Assembly: GCF_024746815.1 (NCBI RefSeq)
Contig: NZ_CP080525.1
Location: forward strand, 3,776,501 to 3,840,500
Source of the DNA: Mesorhizobium sp. AR07
GTDB taxonomy: Bacteria; Pseudomonadota; Alphaproteobacteria; Rhizobiales; Rhizobiaceae
Direction: 5' to 3'
DNA length: 64,000 nt
The notes beneath the pieces are model-generated. The model ran no database searches and had not been told where the DNA came from. It saw only the letters and a program-made list of their open reading frames with translations. Numbering within the stretch: position 1 is the stretch's first letter; every line of letters begins with the position of its first letter. Of this stretch, positions 43,112-52,900 are shown piece after piece. A program made the position numbers and the translations under genes.

Positions 43112-44548
43112 CTACCGGTTGCCCTGCACGTCGGACCCGATATAGGCGATGCGCAGCATGTTGGTCGAACCCGGTGTCCGCAGCGGCACGCCGGCGGTGA
43201 TGATGACGCGATCGCCCGGCTTGCCGAAGCCCTCGTCGAAGGCGATGCGGCAGGCGCGGTTGACCATGTCGTCGAGGTCGCTGGCATCGGGAGAGACGAC
43301 GCAATGCGTGCCCCACAGCAGCGACAGCCGCCGCGCGGTGTTGAGGATCGGCGACAGCGCGATGATCGGCACCTGCGGGCGCTCGCGGGCGGCGCGCAGG
43401 CCGGTGGTGCCGGACGCGGTGTAGGTGATGATGGCCGACAGTTTCAGCGTCTCGGCGATCTCGCGGGCGGCGAGCGAAATGGCGTCGGCGCCTGTCGCCT
43501 CCGGCTCGGAGCGCTGGGCGTTGATGATGCCGGCATAGGTCGGATCGGTTTCGACCTTGGTGGCGATACGGTCCATCATCGCCACCGCTTCGACCGGATA
43601 GGCGCCGGCGGCGGATTCCGCCGACAGCATGATGGCGTCGGCGCCTTCGAAGACGGCGATCGAGACATCGGACACCTCGGCGCGGGTCGGCACGGGTGCC
43701 GTGATCATCGATTCCAGCATCTGCGTCGCCACCACCACCGGCTTGCCGGCACGGCGCGCCGCGCGCGTGATCTGCTTCTGGATGCCGGGCACCGCCTCGA
43801 GCGGCATTTCGACACCGAGATCGCCACGCGCGACCATCAGCGCATCGGACAGTTCGATGATCTCGGCCAGCCGGGCAACGGCCTGCGGCTTTTCGATCTT
43901 GGCCATGATCAGCGCCCGGCCGCGTGCGATCTTGCGCGCTTCCGCCAGATCCTCCGGCCGCTGCACGAAGGACAGCGCGACCCAGTCGACGCCGGTCGCC
44001 AGCACGGCATCGAGGTCCTTGCGGTCCTTCTCTGTCAGCGCGCCGACAGGCAGGTCGGTGTCGGGCAGGCTGACGCCTTTCTTGTCGGAAATCGTGGTGC
44101 CGGCAATGACGGTGCAGACGATTGACTTGCCGTCGCTTCTCACCGCCTTCAGCTCAAGCTTGCCGTCATCGATCAGCAGGCGATGACCAGCCTCGACCGA
44201 ACTCAGGATCTCCGGATGCGGCAGGTAGACCCTGGTCGACGTGCCGGGTTCGGGATTGTCGTCGAGCGTGAAGGTCTGGCCGACGGTCAGCACTTCCTTG
44301 CCATTGGCGAACTTGCCGACACGCAGCTTGGGGCCTTGCAGGTCGGCCAGGATGCCGATCGGCCGGCCAACCGCTTCCTCGACGGCGCGGATGCGTCCGA
44401 CCAGCGTGCGCATCAGCTCGTGGTCGGTATGGCTCATATTGATGCGGAACACGTCGGCGCCCGCTTCGAACAACTTCTTCAGCATCTCTTCCGACGAGGA
44501 GGCCGGACCGATGGTGGCGAGGATCTTGACCTTGCGGCTACGTCTCAT
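43112..44548 (-). CDS. pyk: Pyruvate kinase
   Basis: 478 residues. N-terminal KILATIGPASSSEEMLKKLFEAGADVFRINMSHT; the catalytic signature IMAKIEKPQAVARL with the lysine; the TQMLESM motif and the C-terminal regulatory-type domain. It makes ATP and pyruvate from phosphoenolpyruvate. The stop of the upstream DUF1036 gene overlaps the ATG as ATGA, which couples them. A ribosome site lies within the DUF1036 end. Confidence 0.94.
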   Translation of the reverse strand: MRRSRKVKILATIGPASSSEEMLKKLFEAGADVFRINMSHTDHELMRTLVGRIRAVEEAVGRPIGILADLQGPKLRVGKFANGKEVLTVGQTFTLDDNPEPGTSTRVYLPHPEILSSVEAGHRLLIDDGKLELKAVRSDGKSIVCTVIAGTTISDKKGVSLPDTDLPVGALTEKDRKDLDAVLATGVDWVALSFVQRPEDLAEARKIARGRALIMAKIEKPQAVARLAEIIELSDALMVARGDLGVEMPLEAVPGIQKQITRAARRAGKPVVVATQMLESMITAPVPTRAEVSDVSIAVFEGADAIMLSAESAAGAYPVEAVAMMDRIATKVETDPTYAGIINAQRSEPEATGADAISLAAREIAETLKLSAIITYTASGTTGLRAARERPQVPIIALSPILNTARRLSLLWGTHCVVSPDASDLDDMVNRACRIAFDEGFGKPGDRVIITAGVPLRTPGSTNMLRIAYIGSDVQGNR

Positions 44549-45063
44549 TGACTGTTCGTTCCCGGGGCGGCTGGAGCGCCTCCCGTTGCGGGCTCATCGG
44601 TCAGCTGGACCATCCAGCTTGCCTGTTCGCCCGTGTCATATTCCTGGAATCCGGCGCGCTGAAAGCCCCGGGCGACGCAATCGGTTACGCCGGCGATCTT
44701 GAACTCTTTTTCGGCCACGCACATGTTGATCGGGCCGTCCCAGCGTCCACCGCGCTCGGCGTCTTCTGCATAAAGATAGTAAAACCTTGATGACAGCGGC
44801 CCTTCGATCAGCGTCTTGCAGCTCGATCCTTCGATGTGCCACCAGCCCTCGGTGATCCAGCCGGCCTTGGCGCGATAGCCGATGCCGACCCCAACCAGGT
44901 TCTGCGTGGCGTTGCAGACGCGGAAATCGGCACGCGCCGGCGAGGCCATGACCATCGCCGACAGGCCAATGGCAAGGATCAGGAGCGGCATGGCAAAGGC
45001 AGAGCGCATGCGCTGCCTGCCGGCGGAACCCATCCGAAAACCCCTCAAGAACCACATCAGCAT
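44545..45063 (-). CDS. DUF1036 exported protein
   Basis: 172 residues if the ATG at 45063 is used (others at 45033 and 45009 are possible). A hydrophobic signal (RSAFAMPLLILAIGLSAMVMASPARADF) is followed by FRVCNATQNLVGVGIGYRAKAGWITEGWWHIEGSSCKTLIEGPL, the DUF1036 core. Function unknown; periplasmic. The domain is widespread in alphaproteobacteria and the adjacency to pyk is common in rhizobia. Confidence 0.82.
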   Translation of the reverse strand: MLMWFLRGFRMGSAGRQRMRSAFAMPLLILAIGLSAMVMASPARADFRVCNATQNLVGVGIGYRAKAGWITEGWWHIEGSSCKTLIEGPLSSRFYYLYAEDAERGGRWDGPINMCVAEKEFKIAGVTDCVARGFQRAGFQEYDTGEQASWMVQLTDEPATGGAPAAPGTNSQ

Positions 45064-45278
45064 CTCTCTGCGCCCCTTTTCGGAAAAGTCCGGGCGCATG
45101 TCAACGCACCGTTTTGTCCAATTCCAATCGATTTAGAAAGGCTCCGGCGCACAATTCGCCGACTTCTGCCAGATTTCCTGGGAAACCTTGGCCAAACAAC
45201 GGCATTGCGCAAGCGTCGTCTTCGTGGAATGACGATAGCACCCTCCCCGGAAGCCAGCGAACAGACCATTTCCCGCCA

Positions 45279-46076
45279 ATGACCCGATCCACAGTTTTCG
45301 CGCCTTTCGATGTCATCGAAGGCGACCGCAAGCGAGGCATCGTGCTGCTGGGCGACCATGCCCGCCGCGACCTGCCGGAGGACTATGGCAGTCTCGGCCT
45401 GCCGGCGGCGGAGTTCGACCGTCACATCGCCTATGACATCGGCGTCGAGGCGGTGACGCGCGAACTGGCTGCCTCGCTCGGCGTGCCGGCGGTGCTGGCC
45501 AATTTTTCGCGGCTGCTGATCGATCCCAATCGCGCGGAAGACGATCCGACGCTCATTCGCCAGCTTTATGACGGCACCGTCGTGCCCGGGAATTACCCCC
45601 TCGCTCCCGAGGAACGCGAAAGGCGGCTCGACCGCCTCTACAGGCCCTATCACGACGCCGTCGGCGCCATGATTGCCTCGGTCTCGCAGGCCTCGGCGCA
45701 GGCGCCCTTCATCTTCTCGGTGCATTCCTTCACCCCGATGATGCAAGGCGTTTCACGTCCGTGGCATGTCGGCATATTATGGGATCTCGATGACCGGGTG
45801 GCGCGGCCGCTGATCGACATGCTGGCCGCCGACAAGAGCCTCGTCGTCGGCGACAATGAGCCCTATGACGGCGCGCTGCGCGGCGACACCATGTACAAGC
45901 ACGCCATCGTCAACGGCTTCGCACATGCGCTGATCGAGATCCGCCAGGACCTGATCGCTGACCTGAAAGGCGCGCTTGCGTGGGCGCAGCGGCTGGCGCC
46001 GATCGTTGACGCGATCGACCGCCGTCCCGATATACATGTGGTCAAGCAATTCGGCTCCCGCACCGGGCCGCTGTAG
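45279..46076 (+). CDS. N-formylglutamate amidohydrolase family protein
   Basis: 265 residues. The pattern FAPFDVIEGDRKRGIVLLGDHARRDLPEDYGSLGLP, then FDRHIAYDIG, and the SVHSFTPMM and GDNEPYD segments match the FGase family, which hydrolyses N-formylglutamate or related amides with a metal. It is a stand-alone gene, not in a histidine-utilisation cluster, so the physiological substrate is not certain. The ATG at 45279 is chosen as the family start; no strong ribosome site. Confidence 0.85.
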   Translation: MTRSTVFAPFDVIEGDRKRGIVLLGDHARRDLPEDYGSLGLPAAEFDRHIAYDIGVEAVTRELAASLGVPAVLANFSRLLIDPNRAEDDPTLIRQLYDGTVVPGNYPLAPEERERRLDRLYRPYHDAVGAMIASVSQASAQAPFIFSVHSFTPMMQGVSRPWHVGILWDLDDRVARPLIDMLAADKSLVVGDNEPYDGALRGDTMYKHAIVNGFAHALIEIRQDLIADLKGALAWAQRLAPIVDAIDRRPDIHVVKQFGSRTGPL

Positions 46077-46093
46077 GCCGCAAGGAGGTTTCG

Positions 46094-46402
46094 ATGACCG
46101 AGCTCAGCGACGAACAGAAGCGCGATTTCGAGGCGGCAGCCTTTCGCCGGCTGGTCGAGCATCTGCGTGAGCGCAACGACGTGCAGAACATCGACCTGAT
46201 GAACCTCGCCGGCTTCTGCCGCAACTGCCTGTCGAACTGGTATCGCGAAGCAGCCAATGCCGACGGCGTCGATCTCAGCAAGGACCAGTCACGCGAGATC
46301 GTCTACGGCATGCCCTATGCCGAGTGGCAGGCGCTCAACCAGACCGAAGCCTCCGACGCCAAGAAAGCCGAGTTCGAGGCAAGGCGGCCCAAGGATCACT
46401 GA
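46094..46402 (+). CDS. DUF1244 small protein
   Basis: 102 residues. The core FRRLVEHLRERNDVQNIDLMNLAGFCRNCLSNWYREAA and VYGMPYAEWQ are the family's conserved features, including the CRNC pair. Function unknown; cytoplasmic. The ATG at 46094 follows CAAGGAGGTTTCG, a good ribosome site. It starts 17 bases after the stop of the N-formylglutamate amidohydrolase and is probably co-transcribed. Confidence 0.88.
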   Translation: MTELSDEQKRDFEAAAFRRLVEHLRERNDVQNIDLMNLAGFCRNCLSNWYREAANADGVDLSKDQSREIVYGMPYAEWQALNQTEASDAKKAEFEARRPKDH

Positions 46403-46473
46403 GTCCAATCGCCGACATCATTCTATCGCCTTCAAGCCTGTGCTTTGGCCCAAGCGCTTTCGCCGAACAGTGC

Positions 46474-46501
46474 TTGACTGAAAATTGAATCGATCTAATT
46501 T
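46474..46501 (+). promoter_or_regulatory. Sigma70-type promoter of the MFS gene
   Basis: TTGACT (46474-46479), 16 bases, TAATTT (46496-46501); 36 bases to the ATG at 46537. A good match to the housekeeping consensus, in an otherwise AT-poor region. Confidence 0.55.
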
Positions 46502-46536
46502 GCCGCCCGAAGCCATTTTTGGACCGGATTCGCCTT

Positions 46537-47718
46537 ATGAATGCGCAAAACGCCATGCAGACTGCCATTCGCGGACGATGGGCCGTCGCGGCCATTTTCC
46601 TCGCCAACGGCTTCCTGACCGGCAGCTGGGCGCCGCAGATCCCGGTGTTCCTGACCCGGCTGGACATTTCAAAGTTCACGCTCGGCCTGCTGATCCTGCT
46701 GTTCGGCGTCGGTGCGGTGACCGCCATGACCTGGTGCGGCCACCTGATCTCGAAACATGGCTCGCGCACCGTGCTGCGCTGGTTCGCCCTTTGCGGCAGC
46801 CTCGGCCTGCTGGTCGTGGCGCTGGCGCCCAACGTGCCGCTGGCGGCGATTGCCATGGTCATCTTCGGCGGCTCGATCGGCGGCATGGACGTCGCCATGA
46901 ATGCCAATGCGGTGGTGGTGGAACGGCGGCTCTCCCGCGCCATCATGTCGTCCTCGCACGGCTTCTGGAGTCTTGGCGGCTTCGCTGGCGGCGGCCTCGG
47001 CGGCTTTGCCATCCAGCATTACGGCCACCTCGCCCACGCGGCGGTGGTCACGGTGCTTGCCTTCGCGGTGATCGTGGTGGCGGTTCGCCATCTGGTCGCC
47101 GAGGACAGGCCGCAGGCGACCGAGCATCATAAATTCGTGCTGCCGGCAAACCCGCTGGTCTATCTCGTGGGGCTGATGGCGCTGCTGACCATGATTTCCG
47201 AAGGCGCGGTGCTCGACTGGGCGGCACTGTATTTGCGGCAGGAACTCGGCGCCGACCTCGCTGTCGCCGGGCTTGCCTATGCCGCCTTCTCCGGTGTCAT
47301 GGCGATCATGCGGTTCTTCGGCGACGGCGTGCGCAACCGCCTCGGCGCGGTGATGACGCTGCGCGCGTCGGCGCTCGTCGCCGCCACGGGCATGCTGATC
47401 GCCGGGCTGTCACCCTCGCCCTGGCTTGCGATCGCGGCCTTTGCCCTTTGCGGCTTCGGCATCGCCAACATGGTGCCGATCATCTTTTCGGCCGGCGGCA
47501 ACCAGGAAGGCATGTCGTCGGGCACCGGTGTGAGCGTGGTCACCACCATGGGTTACTCGGGCATTCTGGTGGCACCGTCGGCGATCGGTTTCGTTGCAGA
47601 GCATTTCAGCTTCGGCCCGATCTTCGTCGCCATGTCGGGGCTGCTGATCGTCGTGCTGCTGATGGCCGGGCTCGCTCACCGCGCCGAATTCGCTCCCGAC
47701 GCCACGCCGGCCGAATAG
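46537..47718 (+). CDS. MFS transporter (sugar/multidrug type)
   Basis: 393 residues with about 12 membrane segments. The start RGRWAVAAIFLANGFLTGSWAPQIPVFLTRL and the loop CGHLISKHGSRTVLRW (MFS signature) identify it; a motif RFFGDGVRNRLGAV follows in the second half. I recall similar proteins annotated as fucose permease-like or drug/sugar carriers; substrate unproven. Its end overlaps the end of the convergent LysR gene by about 43 bases. Confidence 0.85.
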   Translation: MNAQNAMQTAIRGRWAVAAIFLANGFLTGSWAPQIPVFLTRLDISKFTLGLLILLFGVGAVTAMTWCGHLISKHGSRTVLRWFALCGSLGLLVVALAPNVPLAAIAMVIFGGSIGGMDVAMNANAVVVERRLSRAIMSSSHGFWSLGGFAGGGLGGFAIQHYGHLAHAAVVTVLAFAVIVVAVRHLVAEDRPQATEHHKFVLPANPLVYLVGLMALLTMISEGAVLDWAALYLRQELGADLAVAGLAYAAFSGVMAIMRFFGDGVRNRLGAVMTLRASALVAATGMLIAGLSPSPWLAIAAFALCGFGIANMVPIIFSAGGNQEGMSSGTGVSVVTTMGYSGILVAPSAIGFVAEHFSFGPIFVAMSGLLIVVLLMAGLAHRAEFAPDATPAE

Positions 47719-48590
47719 CGTTTGAGTTCCTCGTAAAGGAAATCCGCCACGCGGCGGATGCGCACGCTGGTGCGGACGTCGCGATGCATCGCCAGCCACA
47801 CCGGGAGATCAGGCAGTGGCAGGCCAGGAAGCACCTTCTCCACCGATGGATCACGGTCGGCCAGCGGCTCCTGGCCAAGGCCAATGCCGTTTCCCGCCCG
47901 CACCGCCTCCCACAAAACAATCTGGTTGTCAGCCCTGAAGCGGAAGCTGTTTCGGGTGACCGGGATGCCATACTGGGTAAAGCCCCTGATTATCTCGTCG
48001 CTGCGGTCGAAACCGATCAAGGCATGGCCGACAAGGTCGCCAGGTTCCAGCGGACGACCGCGCCTGTCGAGATAGGATCTGGCGGCGCAGGCGCAGAGCT
48101 TGATATCGCAGACCTTGCGCGCCATCAGCTCATTTTGCTCCGGCTTGACCATGCGGATGGCGATGTCGGCATCCCTGCGCAACAGGTTCTCGACCTGGTT
48201 GGAAGCGACGATCTCGACCTCGATGCCGGGCTCCTCGATGCTGAGCCGCGCCGTCATCTCCGGCAGCACATAGGCCGCCACCACCTCGCTGGCAGCAATG
48301 CGCACCGTGCCTTCGATTGCCTCGACCGAACCCAGCGCCAGCAGTGAAAAGGCGCTCGCCTGCTCGCTGACCGCCTTGCCGCGCTCGAACAGCGTGCTGC
48401 CGGCTTCCGTCAGTTCATAGCCGCGCCGCCCGCGCCGGAACAGCGTGATATCAAGCGCCTGTTCGAGCTCACCGATGTGACGGCCGAGCGTCGGCTGGCT
48501 CGCGGATAGCTTTCGCGCGGCTGCCGACAGGCTGCCGGTTTCCGCCACGGTGACGAAGCTCTTGATCAGGTTCCAGTCGAGTTCATTCAT
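47676..48590 (-). CDS. LysR-family transcriptional regulator
   Basis: 304 residues. Winged helix DWNLIKSFVTVAETGSLSAAARKLSASQPTLGRHIGELEQAL, followed by an effector-binding domain. It is divergent from an NAD-dependent epimerase-like gene (48686) and its likely regulator. The 95-base gap has an AT-rich part with the palindrome ATTCATGAAT at 48593-48602, close to the LysR start. The 3' end overlaps the MFS gene end. Confidence 0.88.
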   Translation of the reverse strand: MNELDWNLIKSFVTVAETGSLSAAARKLSASQPTLGRHIGELEQALDITLFRRGRRGYELTEAGSTLFERGKAVSEQASAFSLLALGSVEAIEGTVRIAASEVVAAYVLPEMTARLSIEEPGIEVEIVASNQVENLLRRDADIAIRMVKPEQNELMARKVCDIKLCACAARSYLDRRGRPLEPGDLVGHALIGFDRSDEIIRGFTQYGIPVTRNSFRFRADNQIVLWEAVRAGNGIGLGQEPLADRDPSVEKVLPGLPLPDLPVWLAMHRDVRTSVRIRRVADFLYEELKRYSAGVASGANSAR

Positions 48591-48685
48591 TCATTCATGA
48601 ATATCAAAACCCCATTCATAGTCAATTTCCATTCGCATACGAGGGGGCCATATTCGGGTTGCAAACACCAACACGGAGACGAAAA

Positions 48686-49645
48686 ATGACCAAGATCGCA
48701 ATTCTCGGTGCCAACGGCCGGCTCGGCCGCGTGGTCGCCAAGGCCTTCATCGATGCCGGCTATGATGTCCGCGCAATCACTCGAAGCGGCAAGGTGCCGG
48801 CCGAACTCAAGGGCGCCACGGCCGCTGCCGGCGACGCACTCGACCGCGAAGCCCTCATCCGCGCCACGCAAGGTGTCGACATCATCTTCAACGGCCTCAA
48901 CCCGATCTACACCGACTGGGGCAAGTGCCTGCCGATGGCCGAGAACGTCATGGCCGCCTGCCATGCGAACGGCACGCTGCATCTCTTCCCCGGCACCGTC
49001 TACAATTACGGCTCGCCGATGCCGGCGGTGATCACCGAGGACACGCCCTTCCACCCGACCACGGAAAAGGGCCGCATCCGCACCGCGATGGAAGACCTGT
49101 TTCGCCGTGAGGCCGACGCGGGCCGCGTCCGCACCATTCTCCTACGCGCCGGCGACTTCTTCGGCGGCACCGGCAGCGGCTCATGGTTCGATCTGGTCGT
49201 TGCCGCCAAGATGAACAAGGGCACCTATACCGCGCCCGGCCCAGTCGATCTGGTGCATGAATGGGCCTACCTGCCGGACTTCGCCAAGGCCTTCGTCGGC
49301 CTGACCGGGAATCTCGACAAACTCGGCGCCTATGAATCCTTGAACTTCCCGGGGCATCCCGTCACCGATCTGCAAATCAAGGCGGCTTCCGAGAAGGCGC
49401 TTGGTCGCTCGCTCAAGATGACCTGGATGCCCTGGTGGGTGCTGCGTGCCGGCAGCCCGTTCGTGGCGATGTGGCGCGAGATCGTCTCGATGTCCTATCT
49501 GCGCTTCGAGCCGCATCAACTGGCTTCGGCAAGGCTGGAAGGCATCATCGGTACGATCCCGCACACGCCGCTGGATCAGGCGGTCGCGGAGGCTCTTAGG
49601 GATATCGGCATCGCCACTGTGCATGGCGCATCGAAAGCGGCCTGA
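48686..49645 (+). CDS. NAD(P)-dependent epimerase/dehydratase (extended SDR)
   Basis: 319 residues. Rossmann start KIAILGANGRLGRVVAKAFIDAGYDVRAITR, then GVDIIFNGLNP and a PGTVYNYGSP segment with the Tyr of the YxxxK-like region, and LLRAGDFFGGTGSGSWFD. It acts on a nucleotide sugar or small carbonyl; precise substrate unknown. The ATG at 48686 is chosen; a start at 48659 would add a basic, non-family extension. Divergent from the LysR gene that probably controls it. Confidence 0.85.
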   Translation: MTKIAILGANGRLGRVVAKAFIDAGYDVRAITRSGKVPAELKGATAAAGDALDREALIRATQGVDIIFNGLNPIYTDWGKCLPMAENVMAACHANGTLHLFPGTVYNYGSPMPAVITEDTPFHPTTEKGRIRTAMEDLFRREADAGRVRTILLRAGDFFGGTGSGSWFDLVVAAKMNKGTYTAPGPVDLVHEWAYLPDFAKAFVGLTGNLDKLGAYESLNFPGHPVTDLQIKAASEKALGRSLKMTWMPWWVLRAGSPFVAMWREIVSMSYLRFEPHQLASARLEGIIGTIPHTPLDQAVAEALRDIGIATVHGASKAA

Positions 49646-49650
49646 CAGGC

Positions 49651-49695
49651 GCAATTCCGGGCGGAAAACCGTTTCACACCTTTCCTGAAATTGCT
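49651..49695. repeat. Dispersed GCAATTCC...-type repeat, copy 4
   Basis: GCAATTCCGGGCGGAAAACC then GTTTCACACCTTTCCTGAAATTGC, oppositely oriented half-elements related to copy 3 (GTGTGAAACGG). It follows the stop of the epimerase-like gene. Confidence 0.6.
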
Positions 49696-49853
49696 CAGAG
49701 CCGCCCCATCAACAGCAACACCAGAAGCACCACCAGCACCACGCCGACAATACCCAACGGACCATAGCCCCAGGAGCGCGAATGCGGCCAGGCCGGCACC
49801 GCGCCAATGAGGACAAGGATCAGGACGATGATGACAATGGTGGTGATCGGCAT
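49695..49853 (-). CDS. DUF3309 small membrane protein
   Basis: 52 residues: start MPITTIVIIVLILVLIGAVP, then WPHSRSWGYGPLGIVGVVLVVLLVLLLMGRL. Two membrane helices around the conserved WPHSRSWGYGPLG make it a DUF3309 protein, probably stress-related in some Rhizobiales; role unknown. The ATG at 49853 has AGCGCGGGGAG upstream. Just downstream of the RND terminator. Confidence 0.88.
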   Translation of the reverse strand: MPITTIVIIVLILVLIGAVPAWPHSRSWGYGPLGIVGVVLVVLLVLLLMGRL

Positions 49854-49918
49854 GAAGAACTCCCCGCGCTGATGTTTTGCTCCGGGACAACGCTGCGCGT
49901 TGCCCTTGGGGAGACAAT

Positions 49919-49951
49919 GCAAAAGGCCGCCCGGTTGTTCCGGGCGGCCTT
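49919..49951 (-). terminator. Terminator of the RND pump gene
   Basis: AAGGCCGCCCGG and CCGGGCGGCCTT arms, followed on the minus strand by TTTTGC. It lies 24 bases past the stop at 49975. Confidence 0.85.
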
Positions 49952-49974
49952 CGTCGGTCAAATCGGCAGTCGGT

Positions 49975-52900
49975 CTATTCGGCGGCTTTCGGAAAGGCGA
50001 TCGCCGGTTCTGTTCCGGCATCCTGTCCCGGCGCATCGGTGAACGGGATCTCGTCCTTGCCGCGCCGGAACAGCCGGCTGAACCAGCCGCGCCGCGCACC
50101 TGGCTTGACCTTGGCGCGGGTGAACACCATCAGCATCGACGGCGTCACCACCAGCGTCAGCACCGTGGCGAAGGACAGGCCGAAGACGATCGCCGAGGAC
50201 AGCGAAATCCACCATTGCGTCGACGGCGCGTTGATCGTCGTCTCGTGATGGAAGATTTCAAGACCAAGGCCAAAGGCGATCGGCAGCACACCGAGAATTG
50301 CCGACACCGCCGTCAGCACCACCGGGCGGGCGCGTTCGCGACAAGTCTGCAGCACCGCTTCGACCTTGTCCCAACCCTCTTCGCGCAGCCGGTCATAGGT
50401 GTCGATCAGCACGATGTTGTTGTTCACCACCACACCGGCCAGCGCGATGACGCCGATGCCCGACATGACGATGCCGAACGTCTCGCCTGTTATCAGCAAC
50501 CCCAGGAACACACCGATCGTCGCCATGACCACGCAAGACAGCACCAGCCAGACGCTGGTGAACTTGTTGAACTGCGCCAAGAGCACCAGGAAGATCAGGA
50601 AGATCGCGGCACCGAAGGCCTTGCTCAGGAAGGCGCTGGCCTCGGCGCTATCCTCGTTCGAGCCGGCCAGCTTCCAGCGGATGCCGCCGCCGAGATTCAT
50701 GTCGGTGACAGCCTGGGTAACCTCCTGCTGCACGGCGGCGACCTGGGCGCCGGCGGCAACGTTGGCCTGCACCACCACGGTGCGCGCGCCGTCGATGCGG
50801 TTGAGGATGCCGACGCTCGGTTTCGCCTTGCGGACGACGAAGTTCGAGATCGGTACCGACCCTTGCGAGGTCTGCACCCGAAGCTCGTCGAGCGTCGACA
50901 GCGTGCGCCGGTCCTCCGGCAAGCGCAGCCGGATGTCGACCGCCTTGTCGGCGCCCGCCGGCCGGTATTCTGAGAGCTTCAAACCGTTGGTGACGAGCTG
51001 CACCACCGTTCCAACCGAGGTCGGGCTGATGCCGTATTGGGCAGCCTTGGCGCGGTCGACCTCGAGCGCCCAGTCAACGCCGGGCGGCGGCAGACCGTCG
51101 GAAATGTCGATGACGCCGGGCACCTTGGCAATGCGCGCCGCGACGGCGCGCGCCTTCTCGTCCAACCCCTTGGGGTCGATGGCCGAAAGCCTTATCTGGA
51201 TCGGCTTGCCGGTCGGCGGGCCGGCTTCCGGTACGCGAACCTCGACATCGACGCCGGGAATGCCGGCCATGACGCCGCGCAGATCGCTCAGGATCTGGTT
51301 CGCCGACTTGCGCTCGCGCCAGTCGATGAATTCGTACTGGATGACGCCGACGACGTCTTCGGGGACATCCTGGCCGCCGCCGTCGGACTTGCCGACGCGG
51401 GTATAGACCGATTTCAACCCCGGCCAGCCGAGCAGCCTGTTTTCGGCAATCTTGGTCGCCGTGTCCATTTCGGCCAACGAAAGGTTGCCGCGTGCATGCA
51501 CATAGAGCAGGCCGTAGTCGGGCTCGACACTCGGGAAGAACTCGACGCCGGCGCCGTATTTCGAATAGGCAAAGCCGACACCGAACAGCAGCGCAACAGT
51601 CAGCACCAGCACGGTGACAGGGAAGCGCACCGCTTGCTTGACAACAGCCATGTACCAGCCGTCGCGATTGTCGTCCGCGTGATGCTGTGGCGCCTTGGCG
51701 AAGATCGCGCCCAGGGTCGGCGCGAAGACCAGCGCATAGAGCATCGAGGCCGACAGCGTGACGATCAGGGTGATCGGCATGTATTTCATGAAGTCGCCGA
51801 TGATGCCCGGCCAGAACAGCAGCGGCGAGAAGGCGGCGATACGCGTCATCGTCGCGGCAATGACCGGACCGGCCATGCGCTTGGCGGCAAGCGCGAAGGC
51901 TTCCTCCTTGGGCATGCCTTCGCTCATCCGCCGTTCGGCGAATTCGGTGACGATGATGGCGTCGTCGACCAGCATGCCGACCGCCAGGATGAGGCTGAAC
52001 AGCACGATCATGTTGATCGTGTAGCCCATCATCGCCAAGAGCAGGATGCCGATCAGGAAGGATGACGGAATGGCCAGGCCGATCAGCAGCGAAGCACGGC
52101 CGGACAGCGCATAGAGAATGACGATGAACACCAGGATGACGGCGATCATCACGTGGTTCTGCAGGTCGCCGAGCAGCTGGTTGACGAAGACAGACTTGTC
52201 CTGCGTATAGGTGACGTTCAGGCCCTCGGGCATCGTCTTGACGAACGCGTCGGACACCGCCCTGACCTTGGTGAGCGTGTCGATCAGATTGGCGCCGATG
52301 CGCTTCTTGACCTCGATGGCGATGGCCGGCTTGCCGTTGAGGCGAGTGATCGTCGTGGCATCGGCGAAGGTCGAGCGGATCGTCGCGATGTCCCTGGCAT
52401 GCACCACGGCGTTGGGGCCGGCGACAACCGGCAGGTTGGCGACATCTTCCGGCGTCTCGATCAGCGACGGTACCTTGACCGCGTATTTGCCCTGCGAACC
52501 TTCGAGGTTGCCGGCGGCGACCAGGCTGTTGGAGGCACCGACGGCACCGATCAGCTGGTCGAGCCGCAAGCCGTAGGAAGACAGTTTCATCGGATCGATG
52601 ACGACTTCGACGAGGTCGTCGCGCGAGCCTTGCAGCGAGCCTTCGAGAACACCGGGCACTTCCTCGATGCGGTCGCGCAACTCGCGCGCCGCGGCGGCCA
52701 GCACGCGCTCGGGCAATTCACCCGACAGCGTGACGACGAGCACCGGAAACTCGGAAATGTTGACTTCGGTGACGACAGGCTCCTCGGCCGCCTGCGGCAG
52801 GTCGGCCTTGCCGTCCTGCACCTTGCTGCGTGTATCCTGCAGCGCCGTTGCCAGGTTGGTCTGCGGCTGGAACTCGACCAGCACATAGCCGCCGCCCTGG